Shown: positions 1-8,858, numbered from the stretch's first letter. The stretch: 64,000 bases of DNA from an uncultured Opitutales bacterium (GCA_937775295.1 CALKBZ010000008.1:26592-90591); one strand, 5' to 3'. Notes: generated from the letters alone by a model not told the origin. Numbers and translations are program-made.

Positions 1-26
1 TAGCGTTAAAAAGTTCGGCCGAATCT

Positions 27-299
27 TCAGTCTTTTGGATACTTTGCCGACTCCGTGGCAAGCAGCGCCTTTAACTCGTCTTTCTGTCCTTCTTGCAACT
101 CTGGCGCGCACTTGCAATTTGTGGCTTCATGTTGCTTGAAGTGGCGGCACATGTCTTGGCCATCCATGACCTGCCGATTGTATTTTCCGCAAAAGATGCA
201 GAGTTTCACGTGCAACCGAAGAAAGAACCTCTTCGCAAGAGGGAGTTTAGCATAATCCCCTTTGGATAATGAGTCAGAAACTTGTTTGCAGGTAAACAT
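27..299 (-). CDS. Putative zinc-type anti-sigma factor (ZAS-like, soluble)
   Basis: A 90-residue protein encoded 12 bases after the ECF sigma gene and very probably co-transcribed with it. Residues H30, C34 and C37 form the H-x3-C-x2-C pattern of zinc-binding anti-sigma domains; C4, C51, H53, C62 and C64 add further possible metal ligands. There is no membrane segment, so if it is an anti-sigma factor it is cytosolic and would sense an internal signal such as redox state or zinc. It lacks the C-terminal cupin domain of ChrR proteins. The role is inferred from the motif plus the neighbour; it could also be a sigma-linked zinc protein of other function. Confidence 0.6.
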   Translation of the reverse strand: MFTCKQVSDSLSKGDYAKLPLAKRFFLRLHVKLCIFCGKYNRQVMDGQDMCRHFKQHEATNCKCAPELQEGQKDELKALLATESAKYPKD

Positions 300-311
300 T
301 AGAAAATAAAA

Positions 312-938
312 TTACTTAACATCTTTTCCGGTCCACTTTTCCTCGAGCGCGACCTTGAGTTGTTGGCGCGCACGATGTAATAGAACCCATAAATAATTCG
401 GAGTAATGTCCATGACCTTACAAACTTCTTCAGTTTCCATGTCTTCGAGCATACGCAGCACAAATGCCTGGCGGGCGGGCTGTTTAACTTTATCGATACA
501 AACATTAAACACATCCCAGAATTCAGTATTATCATAAGCCTTGCGCGGATTAAATTGCCATGGGTCCGGATTCGTCGTGGCGATACCGCTGTATCTAAAC
601 CAGAAGCTCTCCAGCAAGGCCTCATCCTCATTATCGATGTCGACCTTGTTCTCCTTAATCGACTTGCGGATCTGATCGACGATCTTGTTGCGCATGATCC
701 CACGCAACCAAAACTTAATATCACGACTGCCATCAAAACGCTCCAAGGCTTTGATGCCGGCTAGAAAGGTATCTTGCACGCAATCAGCGGCAGCATCGGC
801 ATTACGCAAGCGAGACATTGCGTAAGCGTATAAGTAATTGCCATAGCGATCCACCCATGTCTCGGGCGGTGAAATCTCAACTTTCTGCTGACTTTGATTA
901 GCAATGATTTGATCACGATTATCGCTAGCGGAATGCAA
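312..938 (-). CDS. ECF-type RNA polymerase sigma factor
   Basis: A 208-residue sigma-70 family protein. Region 2 spans about residues 30-100, with YAYAMSRLRN and the D-C-V-Q-D-T-F-L stretch typical of region 2.1/2.2, and sigma region 4 spans about 145-205, with a helix-turn-helix ending in YLWVLLHRARQQL. There is no region 3, which fits the extracytoplasmic-function class. It lies 160 bases downstream of the FAD oxidoreductase/DUF1365 pair on the same strand and directly upstream of a zinc-binding anti-sigma-like gene. In many proteobacteria the same oxidoreductase/DUF1365 set is placed next to an ECF sigma and belongs to a light or singlet-oxygen regulon; control of these neighbours here is inference. 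Confidence 0.88.
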   Translation of the reverse strand: MHSASDNRDQIIANQSQQKVEISPPETWVDRYGNYLYAYAMSRLRNADAAADCVQDTFLAGIKALERFDGSRDIKFWLRGIMRNKIVDQIRKSIKENKVDIDNEDEALLESFWFRYSGIATTNPDPWQFNPRKAYDNTEFWDVFNVCIDKVKQPARQAFVLRMLEDMETEEVCKVMDITPNYLWVLLHRARQQLKVALEEKWTGKDVK

Positions 939-1100
939 GTCAACAAACGTTTAGAACCTGAATGTCCAGTGACGCTGAAGACGAGACGCCGCGCTTCGCT
1001 ACCAAGTGAAGGATCGCAGAATTCCGACGGATAAGCTCCGCGTCGTGCGCTTTAGATTATTCGCGTGCCTGGGCGGCACTCGGCCCTCTGGCAAAGAAAC

Positions 1101-1901
1101 TCAAATAATCGAATGCGGCTCCAACTGGGAATCGCGATCGATCAAGGTCTGTGGTGAACACGGCGACGGGCGCTGGTACACCTGTAGCTTCTTTTTATAA
1201 TAGAGCTGAGCTGCCTGCCAAATGATCCGCGGCATACTGTTGAGTGCCGTATCGAAAGGATGCAGCAGCGTATAGCGAATGATGTTGGCTGTATTGAGAG
1301 GCACGCAACAACCCTGTATCCATGTTTTCAACACACATACATCGTCACGATACAAATCCACTCGTAAGTAAATTTCATCCTCCTCGATCCGGAAGGTAAA
1401 ATGATAGTCGCCAGATCTATCATTAAAGGGCGAGACATGAAACGCTTTCGGGCATTGTGCGAGCCATGTATTGGCGCGCACTCCGGGCTCGAGATCTGGC
1501 AAAACATACACATGCCGATCGCCAAAGGTATTGTTCACCTCGGCTACCACACTGATCAACTCCGCACCTTGCATACGAAGATGAAAATTAACCGGATTAA
1601 ACGCATAGTTAAAATAGCGCGGCGAAGTAATGATGCGCGTGACTTGCCCAACGCCCTCTGGCCCTAGCAGGGCATCGACCTGCTCGCCGATTGGACGATG
1701 CTCACCGTGCAAGTAATCGTGATCGTTTAGACGCAGGATGTTGGACTGATTGTAACCAAAGAGTCTGCAGCGCTCGGCGATGGAAGTTAACTCTTTAGGA
1801 TCAAAGGCAAAGAAAGTAACTGGATAAGTAAAGGCATGCGCGACTGGACCCATGCGCTGATGGATCACTTTTCCTCGGTATATTTGAGACTCCCAACTCA
1901 C
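1101..1901 (-). CDS. DUF1365 family protein
   Basis: A 266-residue protein recognised as DUF1365 by its opening (SQIYRGKVIHQRM, then HAFTYPVTFFAFD) and the central FNYAFNPVNFHL block. The biochemical function of the family is not settled; it is repeatedly linked with FAD oxidoreductases and cyclopropane-type fatty-acid methyltransferases, suggesting work on membrane lipid acyl chains. Its start overlaps the stop of the upstream FAD oxidoreductase by four bases (ATGA), so the two are translationally coupled. No methyltransferase partner is present in the window, so the set is incomplete or the missing gene lies elsewhere. Confidence 0.85.
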   Translation of the reverse strand: MSWESQIYRGKVIHQRMGPVAHAFTYPVTFFAFDPKELTSIAERCRLFGYNQSNILRLNDHDYLHGEHRPIGEQVDALLGPEGVGQVTRIITSPRYFNYAFNPVNFHLRMQGAELISVVAEVNNTFGDRHVYVLPDLEPGVRANTWLAQCPKAFHVSPFNDRSGDYHFTFRIEEDEIYLRVDLYRDDVCVLKTWIQGCCVPLNTANIIRYTLLHPFDTALNSMPRIIWQAAQLYYKKKLQVYQRPSPCSPQTLIDRDSQLEPHSII

Positions 1902-3199
1902 AATTCGATTCCAAAGCGCTGCGCAACTTCGACCGCAGACTTAACTGCATCTTCATGGAAGCCATAGCCGAAGTAGCTACCGCAGAACCATGTATTTCGC
2001 TGCCCATTCATTGCCACTAACTTAGGCTGTGTTGCCATGCTATCAAACGAATAAAGCGGGTGCATGAGGGTCGTACGATTAATCACATGCGCCTCAGGAA
2101 TTGCTTCACTGGAGTTCAAGGTGACCACGTAGTCACGCTGCGTCTTTAGGTTCTGCAAGCGATTCATATAATAACTGACCGACACAGGCTGCGAAGTATC
2201 AGCCTGCGCGGACTCGCGGATGAAGTTCCAAGACGACCACAGCTTCGGATTTGGCGGCAGGTGTGTTGGGCTGGTGTGCAGCACTACGCTGTTTGGCTGA
2301 TAGCGCCACGGTCCGAGACGCTCACGCTCGGAGTCACTCGGGTCTGCCAGTAGTTGCAGCGCTTCATCCGCATGCGCGCCGATGACCACGTGATCAAAGT
2401 GTTGCTCCTGGCCGTCGGGCATCTGTAACAGCACCCCAGATTCAGTGCGGCGTATGCTCTGTGGCGGCGTGGACAACGCTGGCGCCAGCGGGAAGTCACG
2501 CAGCATGGCCTCGACATAAGTGCGGCTGCCCCCGGCGACAAACTTCCACTGCGGCCGGTTGATCAAGCGCAACAGCCCATGATTCTCCAGAAAGTGCAAA
2601 TAAGGCTGTGCAGGAAAATCTGCCATTTTCGCTACAGGGGAAGACCAAATCGCGGCTCCCATCGGATAGAGATAATTATTCAGGAACGCAGAACCAAAGC
2701 GCCGCGATTGGAAGTACTCCCCCAAGGTCTTCCCTTCGAGGTAACCAGACTTGAGGTCGCGGGAACCAATCCGAGCGAAGCGCCACAGGTCTTTTAATAG
2801 GCTCAGGTGTTGAGGCTTAAATAGATAACTGGCCTTAGGAAATAAAGTGCCCAACGTATTACCGGAATAGCCATAATCACTCGCCCGATCATAATAGCTG
2901 AAAGTCATCGAACTATCAGCCAGCTCTACTCCCAATTGCCGAAGCACCTCTGTAAAATGTGGATAATTGCGGTGATTCATCACAATGAATCCGGTATCCA
3001 CCGCAACGCCTGCATCCGCACCAGACGGAACGCGTAGGGTGCGGGTGTGTCCGCCAGCATAATCGTTTTTCTCAAACAGATGCACCTCGTGTTTACGGTT
3101 GAGCAGCCATGCCGCAGTCAGCCCCGCGACGCCACAACCAACGACTGCAATCTTAAGCGGTTTATCTGATGTAATTTGGGACGTCACTGAATTCGGCAT
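1898..3199 (-). CDS. FAD-dependent amine-oxidase-like oxidoreductase
   Basis: A 433-residue flavoprotein with an N-terminal Rossmann FAD site (GCGVAG at residues 21-26, followed by an acidic strand end at LFEKNDYAGGHTRT). The phrase DTGFIVMNHRNYPHF and a C-terminal WFCGSYFGYGFHEDA block match the NAD/FAD-binding proteins that accompany DUF1365. The substrate is unknown; partner families point to oxidation or desaturation of lipid acyl chains. It is the first gene of a probable FAD oxidoreductase-DUF1365-ECF-anti-sigma transcription unit and faces away from the NTF2-like gene across a 99-base AT-rich gap that must hold both promoters. Confidence 0.85.
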   Translation of the reverse strand: MPNSVTSQITSDKPLKIAVVGCGVAGLTAAWLLNRKHEVHLFEKNDYAGGHTRTLRVPSGADAGVAVDTGFIVMNHRNYPHFTEVLRQLGVELADSSMTFSYYDRASDYGYSGNTLGTLFPKASYLFKPQHLSLLKDLWRFARIGSRDLKSGYLEGKTLGEYFQSRRFGSAFLNNYLYPMGAAIWSSPVAKMADFPAQPYLHFLENHGLLRLINRPQWKFVAGGSRTYVEAMLRDFPLAPALSTPPQSIRRTESGVLLQMPDGQEQHFDHVVIGAHADEALQLLADPSDSERERLGPWRYQPNSVVLHTSPTHLPPNPKLWSSWNFIRESAQADTSQPVSVSYYMNRLQNLKTQRDYVVTLNSSEAIPEAHVINRTTLMHPLYSFDSMATQPKLVAMNGQRNTWFCGSYFGYGFHEDAVKSAVEVAQRFGIEL

Positions 3200-3298
3200 A
3201 GCTATATATAGGTTTTAATATACGAGATTATCACTGAAAACTTACAGCAACCTGAATTATTTGTAATGAATCCTGACTTTGTTCGTTTAATTCTCCCA

Positions 3299-3901
3299 AT
3301 GAGATATCGCAACCTATACATCATTAGTAGTCTTTGCGCGTTACTTGCAATGACTGCCGGCAAAAACTCATCAAACGATATGCATACTCAAACCGTCCCA
3401 GATAGTGACTACAAATCGGCCCTTGAGCGCTCGAGCCCATCCCTCTACCAGCTACCAACAGCGGGATCACCCGAAGAGGCGACCATGCTAGCTGGCATCG
3501 AAGATCTATTTACTAACTACACGTACGAAAACTTAAGCAGCAAGACCACCGAGGTGTATGCGGAAGATGTGTATTTCCGAGACGCTTTTAAACAGTTCTC
3601 CGACCCTGAAGAGATACGCGACTATATGCTTCACGGCCTCGAACCGCTCACTGCTGCTGAGTTCATTTTCAATCGTGTGATTCGTAGCGGTGGCGAGTTC
3701 TACATCGACTGGACCATGCGCCTAGACTTCAAAAGCACGCCACCCGACACTTGGGAAGAGTCGATAGGCATGTCCCACATCCGCTATAACAGCAAAGGCG
3801 AAGTCATCTTTCATCAGGATTATTGGGACCCAACCGACATCGTCTACCGACGTATTCCTATCGCAAAACAGCTGATCTCCTACACCAAAGGTAAGATGTA
3901 G
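3299..3901 (+). CDS. NTF2/SnoaL-like protein with N-terminal membrane anchor
   Basis: About 200 residues. A hydrophobic N-terminus (MRYRNLYIISSLCALLAMTAG) looks like a signal peptide or anchor; no lipobox cysteine is present. The remainder has the nuclear-transport-factor-2-like fold signature (YAEDVYFRDAFKQF, later DWTMRLDFK and FHQDYWDPTD). Such small proteins regularly stand beside FAD oxidoreductase/DUF1365 genes, and here the gene is divergent from that pair. The start at 3299 puts the signal sequence at the terminus; an in-frame ATG at 3266 would add 11 residues. Function unknown, presumably an accessory of the same lipid-modifying cluster. Confidence 0.75.
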   Translation: MRYRNLYIISSLCALLAMTAGKNSSNDMHTQTVPDSDYKSALERSSPSLYQLPTAGSPEEATMLAGIEDLFTNYTYENLSSKTTEVYAEDVYFRDAFKQFSDPEEIRDYMLHGLEPLTAAEFIFNRVIRSGGEFYIDWTMRLDFKSTPPDTWEESIGMSHIRYNSKGEVIFHQDYWDPTDIVYRRIPIAKQLISYTKGKM

Positions 3902-4145
3902 CGGAGTGAGTATTCATCCTTAGTACCCTGATCCCCGTCCTGAACCAGAGCAACAAGACTGCATAAGGAGAGTAGGAGCAGACTCTAGACAAAGCTTGGG
4001 TCGTGGCGTTCGCGCTTGTGCGGGCTGCACTCAAAAAAGTGACAGGCGTGTTGCTTCTACTTCACCTCGACTGTCACCAAAAAGGTTGATCGTCATTTAT
4101 CAGGGAAACACCAATCTGAGCTTAATGTGGCGGCTATTCTGTTGG

Positions 4146-4274
4146 GGAGGGTCGACCTCCGTGTCGACCGCCAGCAGTTTAGAAATAACATTAAAATCCA
4201 AGATTCGCTATGGGTTGTTAGTCATGTCAGCCTCTCCTGCATCGGTACCGGACGACACGGAGGTCGTCCCTTCC
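4146..4274. repeat. Inverted repeat related to the 99-bp tandem repeat
   Basis: In the 490-base gap 3902-4391. The left arm at 4146-4170 contains GTCGACCTCCGTGTCGACC; the right arm at 4249-4274 contains GACGACACGGAGGTCGTCC, an imperfect reverse complement. The core GACACGGAGGTC recurs three times in the tandem array at 23.4-23.7 kb, so both belong to one dispersed family. Bases 4031-4064 of the same gap also resemble one arm of the palindrome at 53450-53505. No gene is seen in the gap; open frames across it are repeat-derived. Confidence 0.75.
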
Positions 4275-4340
4275 AAGAGCCAGAAGCAAATCCACCGTCC
4301 ATCTATGCCTTTCCCGCTAATCGACGATGAACCACAAAAA

Positions 4341-4367
4341 AGCCCCGTTCGATAACCGAACGGGGCT
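4341..4367 (-). terminator. Rho-independent terminator of the phosphofructokinase gene
   Basis: An 11-bp perfect stem (4341-4351 with 4357-4367, arm AGCCCCGTTCG) and a 5-base loop. On the minus strand it is followed by a run of six T, 24 bases beyond the phosphofructokinase stop codon. Confidence 0.92.
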
Positions 4368-4391
4368 GTTTAAAATGACTTTCGCGTAGGC

Positions 4392-5654
4392 TTACTCGAA
4401 GCTATGGGCACCGAGCTTACGAGAAATCTTCACCATCTTAAGCTTGGCAAGGACCGGCACGCCATTTTCAAATGGCACCTTCACCTCACCTTGAATGAGT
4501 GGCAGTGCATACTTATAGAAGTTGTAGTTCATGCTGACACCGTCTTCGTTAATCCAACTCTCAGGAAGCTTCTTTACGCCGTTGGCGATTTCAGAAAGCG
4601 GCGCGAGGCCTGTTTCGCAAGTGTAGGTTTCACCATCTCCGCGAACGAGTGTAATCATCTTGTCGGTCTCACCTGCGATCGCAGCTTCGACAGCCGCTTG
4701 ACCTGCTAGGTAGGCTTCGTCGTTGTCTGTTTGCGAGGAGCAATGCACTGCTGCGCGTTGCGACATGCCAAGGGAAACCGAACGTGCCTTAATTTGAAGT
4801 GTTTCTTCAACGAGGCCGCGGAGGTATTCACCCGCACCACCTAGTTGGGAATGACCGAATGCATCAGGACTAGCACTTGCGGTAGAGACGAAGTTACCAT
4901 CCGCATCGACGAGGCCTTCGCCCACGACGACCACACAGTATTTCTCCTTCTGCAGCACGTGCTGTACATCAGAGATGAATTTCTCTGCCGAGAACGCAAC
5001 TTCTGGAAGGTAGATCAGGTGTGGAGCAGCATTTGGCTCGTCGCGACTCTTGGCAAGAGCGGCACCGGCTGCGATCCAACCTGCGCTACGGCCCATGACT
5101 TCGATAATTTGCACCAGATCATATTGGCCCATCGCTGCATTGTCGCAGGCGATTTCTTTAACGGTCGTCGCGATGTATTTGATCACACTACCATACCCAG
5201 GCGTGTGATCTGTGGTGACGAGGTCGTTATCAATTGTTTTTGGAATACCAATCACGCGCAGAGCATAGCCACGCTCTTGAGCAAGCTTGGAGATTTTGTC
5301 GGCAGTGTCTTGGGAGTCGTTGCCACCAGCGTAGAAGAAGTAGCGGATATTGTGGGCCTCGAAGACTTGCAGCACACGGTCGTAGTCCTGCTGGTTCTTA
5401 AGCTTGAAACGGCAAGTCCCAAGTGCTGCGCCAGGTGTGTGGCGAAGAGCGCGGATCGTTTGCTGAGTCTCTGCAGCAAGATCGACGAGTTGCTCGTTCA
5501 AGATGCCAAGTATCCCGTTTACCCCACCGTAAATTTCTTCGATACACTCGTGGTTGAGCGCTTCGGCAACGACACCGGCGAGGCTGGCGTTAATGACGGA
5601 TGTTGGGCCACCGGATTGGGCGACGAGGCAATTTCCTTCGAGTTCTTCTGACAT
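4392..5654 (-). CDS. pfp: 6-phosphofructokinase, probably pyrophosphate-dependent
   Basis: A 420-residue glycolytic enzyme phosphorylating fructose 6-phosphate. The phosphoryl-donor loop reads GGNDS at residues 110-114 where ATP enzymes have GGDGS and classical PPi enzymes GGDDS. The Asp in the fourth position blocks ATP binding in characterised relatives, so PPi is the likely donor; Asn in the third position marks a divergent subgroup. The catalytic block PKTIDND is at 138-144, and MGRSAGW follows. The gene is followed by a strong terminator, and purB lies 69 bases upstream on the same strand. PPi dependence would make the step reversible; this is inferred from sequence only. Confidence 0.88.
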   Translation of the reverse strand: MSEELEGNCLVAQSGGPTSVINASLAGVVAEALNHECIEEIYGGVNGILGILNEQLVDLAAETQQTIRALRHTPGAALGTCRFKLKNQQDYDRVLQVFEAHNIRYFFYAGGNDSQDTADKISKLAQERGYALRVIGIPKTIDNDLVTTDHTPGYGSVIKYIATTVKEIACDNAAMGQYDLVQIIEVMGRSAGWIAAGAALAKSRDEPNAAPHLIYLPEVAFSAEKFISDVQHVLQKEKYCVVVVGEGLVDADGNFVSTASASPDAFGHSQLGGAGEYLRGLVEETLQIKARSVSLGMSQRAAVHCSSQTDNDEAYLAGQAAVEAAIAGETDKMITLVRGDGETYTCETGLAPLSEIANGVKKLPESWINEDGVSMNYNFYKYALPLIQGEVKVPFENGVPVLAKLKMVKISRKLGAHSFE

Positions 5655-5723
5655 AGGTAATTATTCTCTATTAATTTTAAAAGGTGTCTTGTTTTGTAAT
5701 TTCGGCCGCACTGAACGCAATAC

Positions 5724-7148
5724 TTAAAGAATCGCGCCAGGTGTATAGTTGGATGCATCTGGGAAGTTTTGAGCCTCTTCGCGAACCGTCGCGCAGAAGT
5801 TCTCGACCTGCGTAGTCGCCAATCCAGTCATGGCTTGAGCGCGGCCCATGATTTCAGCGAGCTGCGCTGCAGAAAGACCGAGGCGGGAATCGGCACCCAG
5901 ACGAGCGACCAGATCGTTGCTGGTGATCGTGCCAGCACGCAAGTCGCGAACGGTCTGCACCGCGTGCTCCTTGATCGCTTCATGGGCCTCTTCACGGCCT
6001 GCACCTGCTTTGATTGCCTCCATGAGGACCGTGGTCGTAGCTAGAAACGGGCCGTAGCGTTGGTTCTCTTGGTCGATCACAGCCGGGTAAACTTCCATCT
6101 GATTGAGAATCGTGATGAAGGTATCAAGCAAGCCATCCATGGCAAAGAAGCTGTCCGGCAGGAATACGCGACGCACCACGGAACAAGAGACATCGCCCTC
6201 GTTCCATTGATCGCCAGCGAGCTCGCCTGCCATCGTAAGGTAGCCCTTAAGGATAACGCCAAAGCCATTGATACGTTCACAACTGCGACTGTTCATCTTG
6301 TGTGGCATCGCGGAGGAGCCGACTTGGCCCTTGGCGAACCCTTCACTGGCAAGTTCATGGCCCGCCATGATGCGCAGTGTCTTAGCAAAACTGGAGGGAC
6401 CAGATGCGAGACGGACAAAGATCGAAACGACTTCGAAGTCCAGCCCGCGCGGGTAAACCTGACCGACGGTATCGAGCGACGCGCCGACACCGAGGTGGTC
6501 AAGAATACTGCCTTCGAGTGATGCGACCTTAGAAGCATCACCGTCGAACAGTGTAAGCAGATCCATCTGTGTGCCGACTGGCCCCTTGAGGCCACGGACC
6601 GGATAGTTGTCGATAATACGGTCGAGTTCGCGAACTGCGAGGAGCAGATCTTCGCCGAACATCGCGAGGCGCTTGCCGAAAGTCGTCGGCTGCGCGGGCA
6701 CGTTGTGTGTGCGGGCGGTGATCACTAGTGACTTCCACTCCTCCGCGCGATTGGCCAATGCAAGCAAAGCCGCAACGGCTTTGTTACGCACGACTTCCAA
6801 GGCTCGGATAATCTGCAGCTGCTCGACATTTTCAGTCAAGTCACGGCTAGTTAGTCCTTTGTGAATGTGCTCATGGCCCGCAAGGTCGCAAAATTCTTCG
6901 ATCCGCGCCTTCACATCGTGACGGGTGATCGCTTCGCGCTCGTTAATGGAGTCGAGGTTGATCTCACTCTTTACGCGCTCATAAGCGTCGATCGCCTCTT
7001 GAGGAATGTCTAGGCCAAGTTCCTTCTGCGCACGCAGCACGGCGATCCAGTAATCACGCTCCAACTTGATACGCCCTTCCGCGCTCCAGACTGCGCACAT
7101 TGCCTTCGAGGCGTAGCGCCCCGCTAATACATTTGGTATGTTTTCCAT
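5724..7148 (-). CDS. purB: Adenylosuccinate lyase
   Basis: A 474-residue fumarase-superfamily enzyme that splits SAICAR and adenylosuccinate in purine synthesis. The superfamily signature GSSAMPHKMN is at residues 277-286; the TSRDLTEN (about 100-107) and TARTHNVPAQPT (about 144-155) active-site blocks are intact. Length and blocks match the longer PurB type. Other purine genes in the window (purM, purE, purK) are scattered, so there is no pur operon. The phosphofructokinase gene follows on the same strand. Confidence 0.95.
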   Translation of the reverse strand: MENIPNVLAGRYASKAMCAVWSAEGRIKLERDYWIAVLRAQKELGLDIPQEAIDAYERVKSEINLDSINEREAITRHDVKARIEEFCDLAGHEHIHKGLTSRDLTENVEQLQIIRALEVVRNKAVAALLALANRAEEWKSLVITARTHNVPAQPTTFGKRLAMFGEDLLLAVRELDRIIDNYPVRGLKGPVGTQMDLLTLFDGDASKVASLEGSILDHLGVGASLDTVGQVYPRGLDFEVVSIFVRLASGPSSFAKTLRIMAGHELASEGFAKGQVGSSAMPHKMNSRSCERINGFGVILKGYLTMAGELAGDQWNEGDVSCSVVRRVFLPDSFFAMDGLLDTFITILNQMEVYPAVIDQENQRYGPFLATTTVLMEAIKAGAGREEAHEAIKEHAVQTVRDLRAGTITSNDLVARLGADSRLGLSAAQLAEIMGRAQAMTGLATTQVENFCATVREEAQNFPDASNYTPGAIL

Positions 7149-7287
7149 AGCTTCTTAAATTTGAGAAAACGGAAGAAACTACAGCTCTGCCCTCCCCATG
7201 CGACCAAAAAAACGGTAAGATCGCGGTTTCCCCCGCACCGATAGTGTCAAACCAGCCCAAAGATGATCCGGGCCGCCGTGCCCCGCC

Positions 7288-7638
7288 CTACTCGCACTGT
7301 TTAAGAATCGCCAGCGGACGACCTTTCACGCCGGAGTAAACGACCACGATCTCGGCAGGCTCATCAGAATCGTTGCGACCATAGTGCCACGTATTGACGG
7401 TCTCGATCAGACCCTCTCCGGCTTTGACCACGCACGTCTGACCATCTTCAGCCGTCACGAGAATCTCTCCACTAATCATATATCCCGCGTTCATGGACGG
7501 GTGCTTATGCCAGTTCAACTTCGAGTGCGGGGGAATCGTCACCTTGACCACGCTGATCTGCGCTGCTTCGATCGGGTAAGCGGGCAGCTTCGCGCCGTCC
7601 CAGGACGAATCAGATTCAGCGAGCACCTCGACCTTCAC
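7288..7638 (-). CDS. Cupin-domain protein with interrupted lipoprotein leader
   Basis: A 116-residue single cupin barrel with likely metal ligands H44, H46, E58 and H85 (WHKHP, SGEI, WHYG). The listed start is a GTG. The frame continues open upstream from 7639 to 7680 and is then closed by a single TAG at 7681-7683; beyond that, in the same frame, lies a clean lipoprotein signal peptide starting at 7758. Either the gene is a recently inactivated lipoprotein cupin or translation restarts at an internal start. Family function is only small-molecule binding or catalysis; no substrate can be assigned. Confidence 0.7.
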   Translation of the reverse strand: MKVEVLAESDSSWDGAKLPAYPIEAAQISVVKVTIPPHSKLNWHKHPSMNAGYMISGEILVTAEDGQTCVVKAGEGLIETVNTWHYGRNDSDEPAEIVVVYSGVKGRPLAILKQCE

Positions 7639-7680
7639 AGTGCCATGCCCATGTGGCGCCGCGGCGGCGGGGCGGCGGGG

Positions 7681-7758
7681 CTAATATGCGAACGAGAGAC
7701 TGCTGCAGCCCTGCAGAAACAACAGCGACACACACAGGAGCACACAGAATTGCTTCAT
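7681..7758 (-). pseudogene. Lipoprotein signal-peptide segment cut off from the cupin gene
   Basis: ATG at 7758 opens a 25-codon frame: a charged start, a hydrophobic stretch (VLLCVSLLFL) and the lipobox LQGC followed by SS, then TAG at codon 26. It begins two bases after the holA stop codon, as expected for a coupled downstream gene, and is exactly in frame with the cupin 120 bases on. The intervening codons are proline/alanine rich, like a lipoprotein tether. This supports one ancestral gene 7288-7758 split by a nonsense mutation. Confidence 0.65.
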
Positions 7759-7760
7759 TA

Positions 7761-8858
7761 TCAGCTCAAACATTTGATCGCCAACTCACGGCACACTTCT
7801 TCTTGTTCGTTGGGACGCTCAAGAATGCCTTCAAAGGCCTCGGCAAAGGCAATTTGAAATTGAATGAGTTTCTTGAGCGGCACCTTACTGGCGGTGACCG
7901 CTAGATTACCTAAATACCACGGATTCTGAGTGAAGACGTTGAGATTACTCTTCTCTTCGCTCCCACCGAAATGGTGGCCATAGGTGCGGGCCGCCGCTTC
8001 GAGCTCGGACTTAGCGATGCCACGCCCACCCAGACGAATCGCTCCGGCATCGAGTAGCACCCGCAGCTGAATCAGCAAGCGGTTGCGCGATTGCAAGCTA
8101 CCCAACAACGGGCGCGATTCACTATTGGTAAAGAAATGGCGACGCAGTGCTTGCAGCGTCCAATCGAGCTTCAACGAATAAAAGGCATCGGCAGCCTCAA
8201 AAAAATCGGCATCACCGAAATTCGGCACGAGATCGGTGACCAGCCGCTCGGTGATCTGCTCACCCGTGTCGGCGACATAGGTCGCCAGCTTACGGGTCTC
8301 GGCCACGATCAAACGCGAGTTGCCATTGACCTTGCCGATCAAGAGCTGCAACGCGTCGCGCGCAATGGTCACACCCGCCTGCTCGCACTCATCCTGAATC
8401 ATGCGGGCATACATCGTCGCCGCGTTTTTATCCACTGCCAGTGCCGTAAAATCAGAATTTTTCTGACACCACTTATAGAAGCTACGCACTTTATATACCG
8501 GCTGCGCAGTGATTAGCACGCCGACCTGCGTGGAATCGAGCGTCTCCAAGACTGCCTTCAAATTGTCCAGTAAATCAAGCGTGCCCTGCGCTTTGCCGGT
8601 CTGACTGTTGGCCATAAAGTTGACATCCTTCAACCACACAACCTTGCGATCGCCAAACAGCGAGAGCGTCTGCACTGCGCTGGTGAAGCGATTAATCGCA
8701 TCATCCACCTCGGCGACATTACCCGCACGCCCATCCACCACTTCCTTGGACAGATCGTCCGCGATGTCTTTGGTCTGCTCGGCAAACCACTCTTTACCTC
8801 GTTCAGAAACAAGATAATCGTCGTCGCCACAGATAAATGTAAAGGCTTTCGCTGACAT
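7761..8858 (-). CDS. holA: DNA polymerase III, delta subunit
   Basis: A 365-residue clamp-loader delta subunit, which opens the sliding clamp during loading. It shows the degenerate AAA+ layout of HolA: an N-terminal FICGDDDYLV strand, a conserved KVVWLKDVNFM region near residue 72, and a C-terminal helical collar (LLGSLQSRNRLLIQLRVLLDAG). It has no functional Walker A, as normal for delta. The stop is two bases from the interrupted cupin lipoprotein start. Confidence 0.9.
   Translation of the reverse strand: MSAKAFTFICGDDDYLVSERGKEWFAEQTKDIADDLSKEVVDGRAGNVAEVDDAINRFTSAVQTLSLFGDRKVVWLKDVNFMANSQTGKAQGTLDLLDNLKAVLETLDSTQVGVLITAQPVYKVRSFYKWCQKNSDFTALAVDKNAATMYARMIQDECEQAGVTIARDALQLLIGKVNGNSRLIVAETRKLATYVADTGEQITERLVTDLVPNFGDADFFEAADAFYSLKLDWTLQALRRHFFTNSESRPLLGSLQSRNRLLIQLRVLLDAGAIRLGGRGIAKSELEAAARTYGHHFGGSEEKSNLNVFTQNPWYLGNLAVTASKVPLKKLIQFQIAFAEAFEGILERPNEQEEVCRELAIKCLS

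Noticed and set aside
3996..4355. 119-codon frame in the gap before the phosphofructokinase terminator
   Set aside because: It reads through two inverted repeat arms and a terminator stem; composition is repeat-derived.
4845..5651. 268-codon plus-strand frame opposite the phosphofructokinase gene
   Set aside because: Shadow of a well-conserved gene in a GC-biased genome; no motif of its own.
7681..7683. Recoding of TAG as an amino acid in the cupin gene
   Set aside because: TAG is used as a normal stop elsewhere in the window (for example the Smr gene), and no recoding signal is visible; nonsense mutation or reinitiation is simpler.
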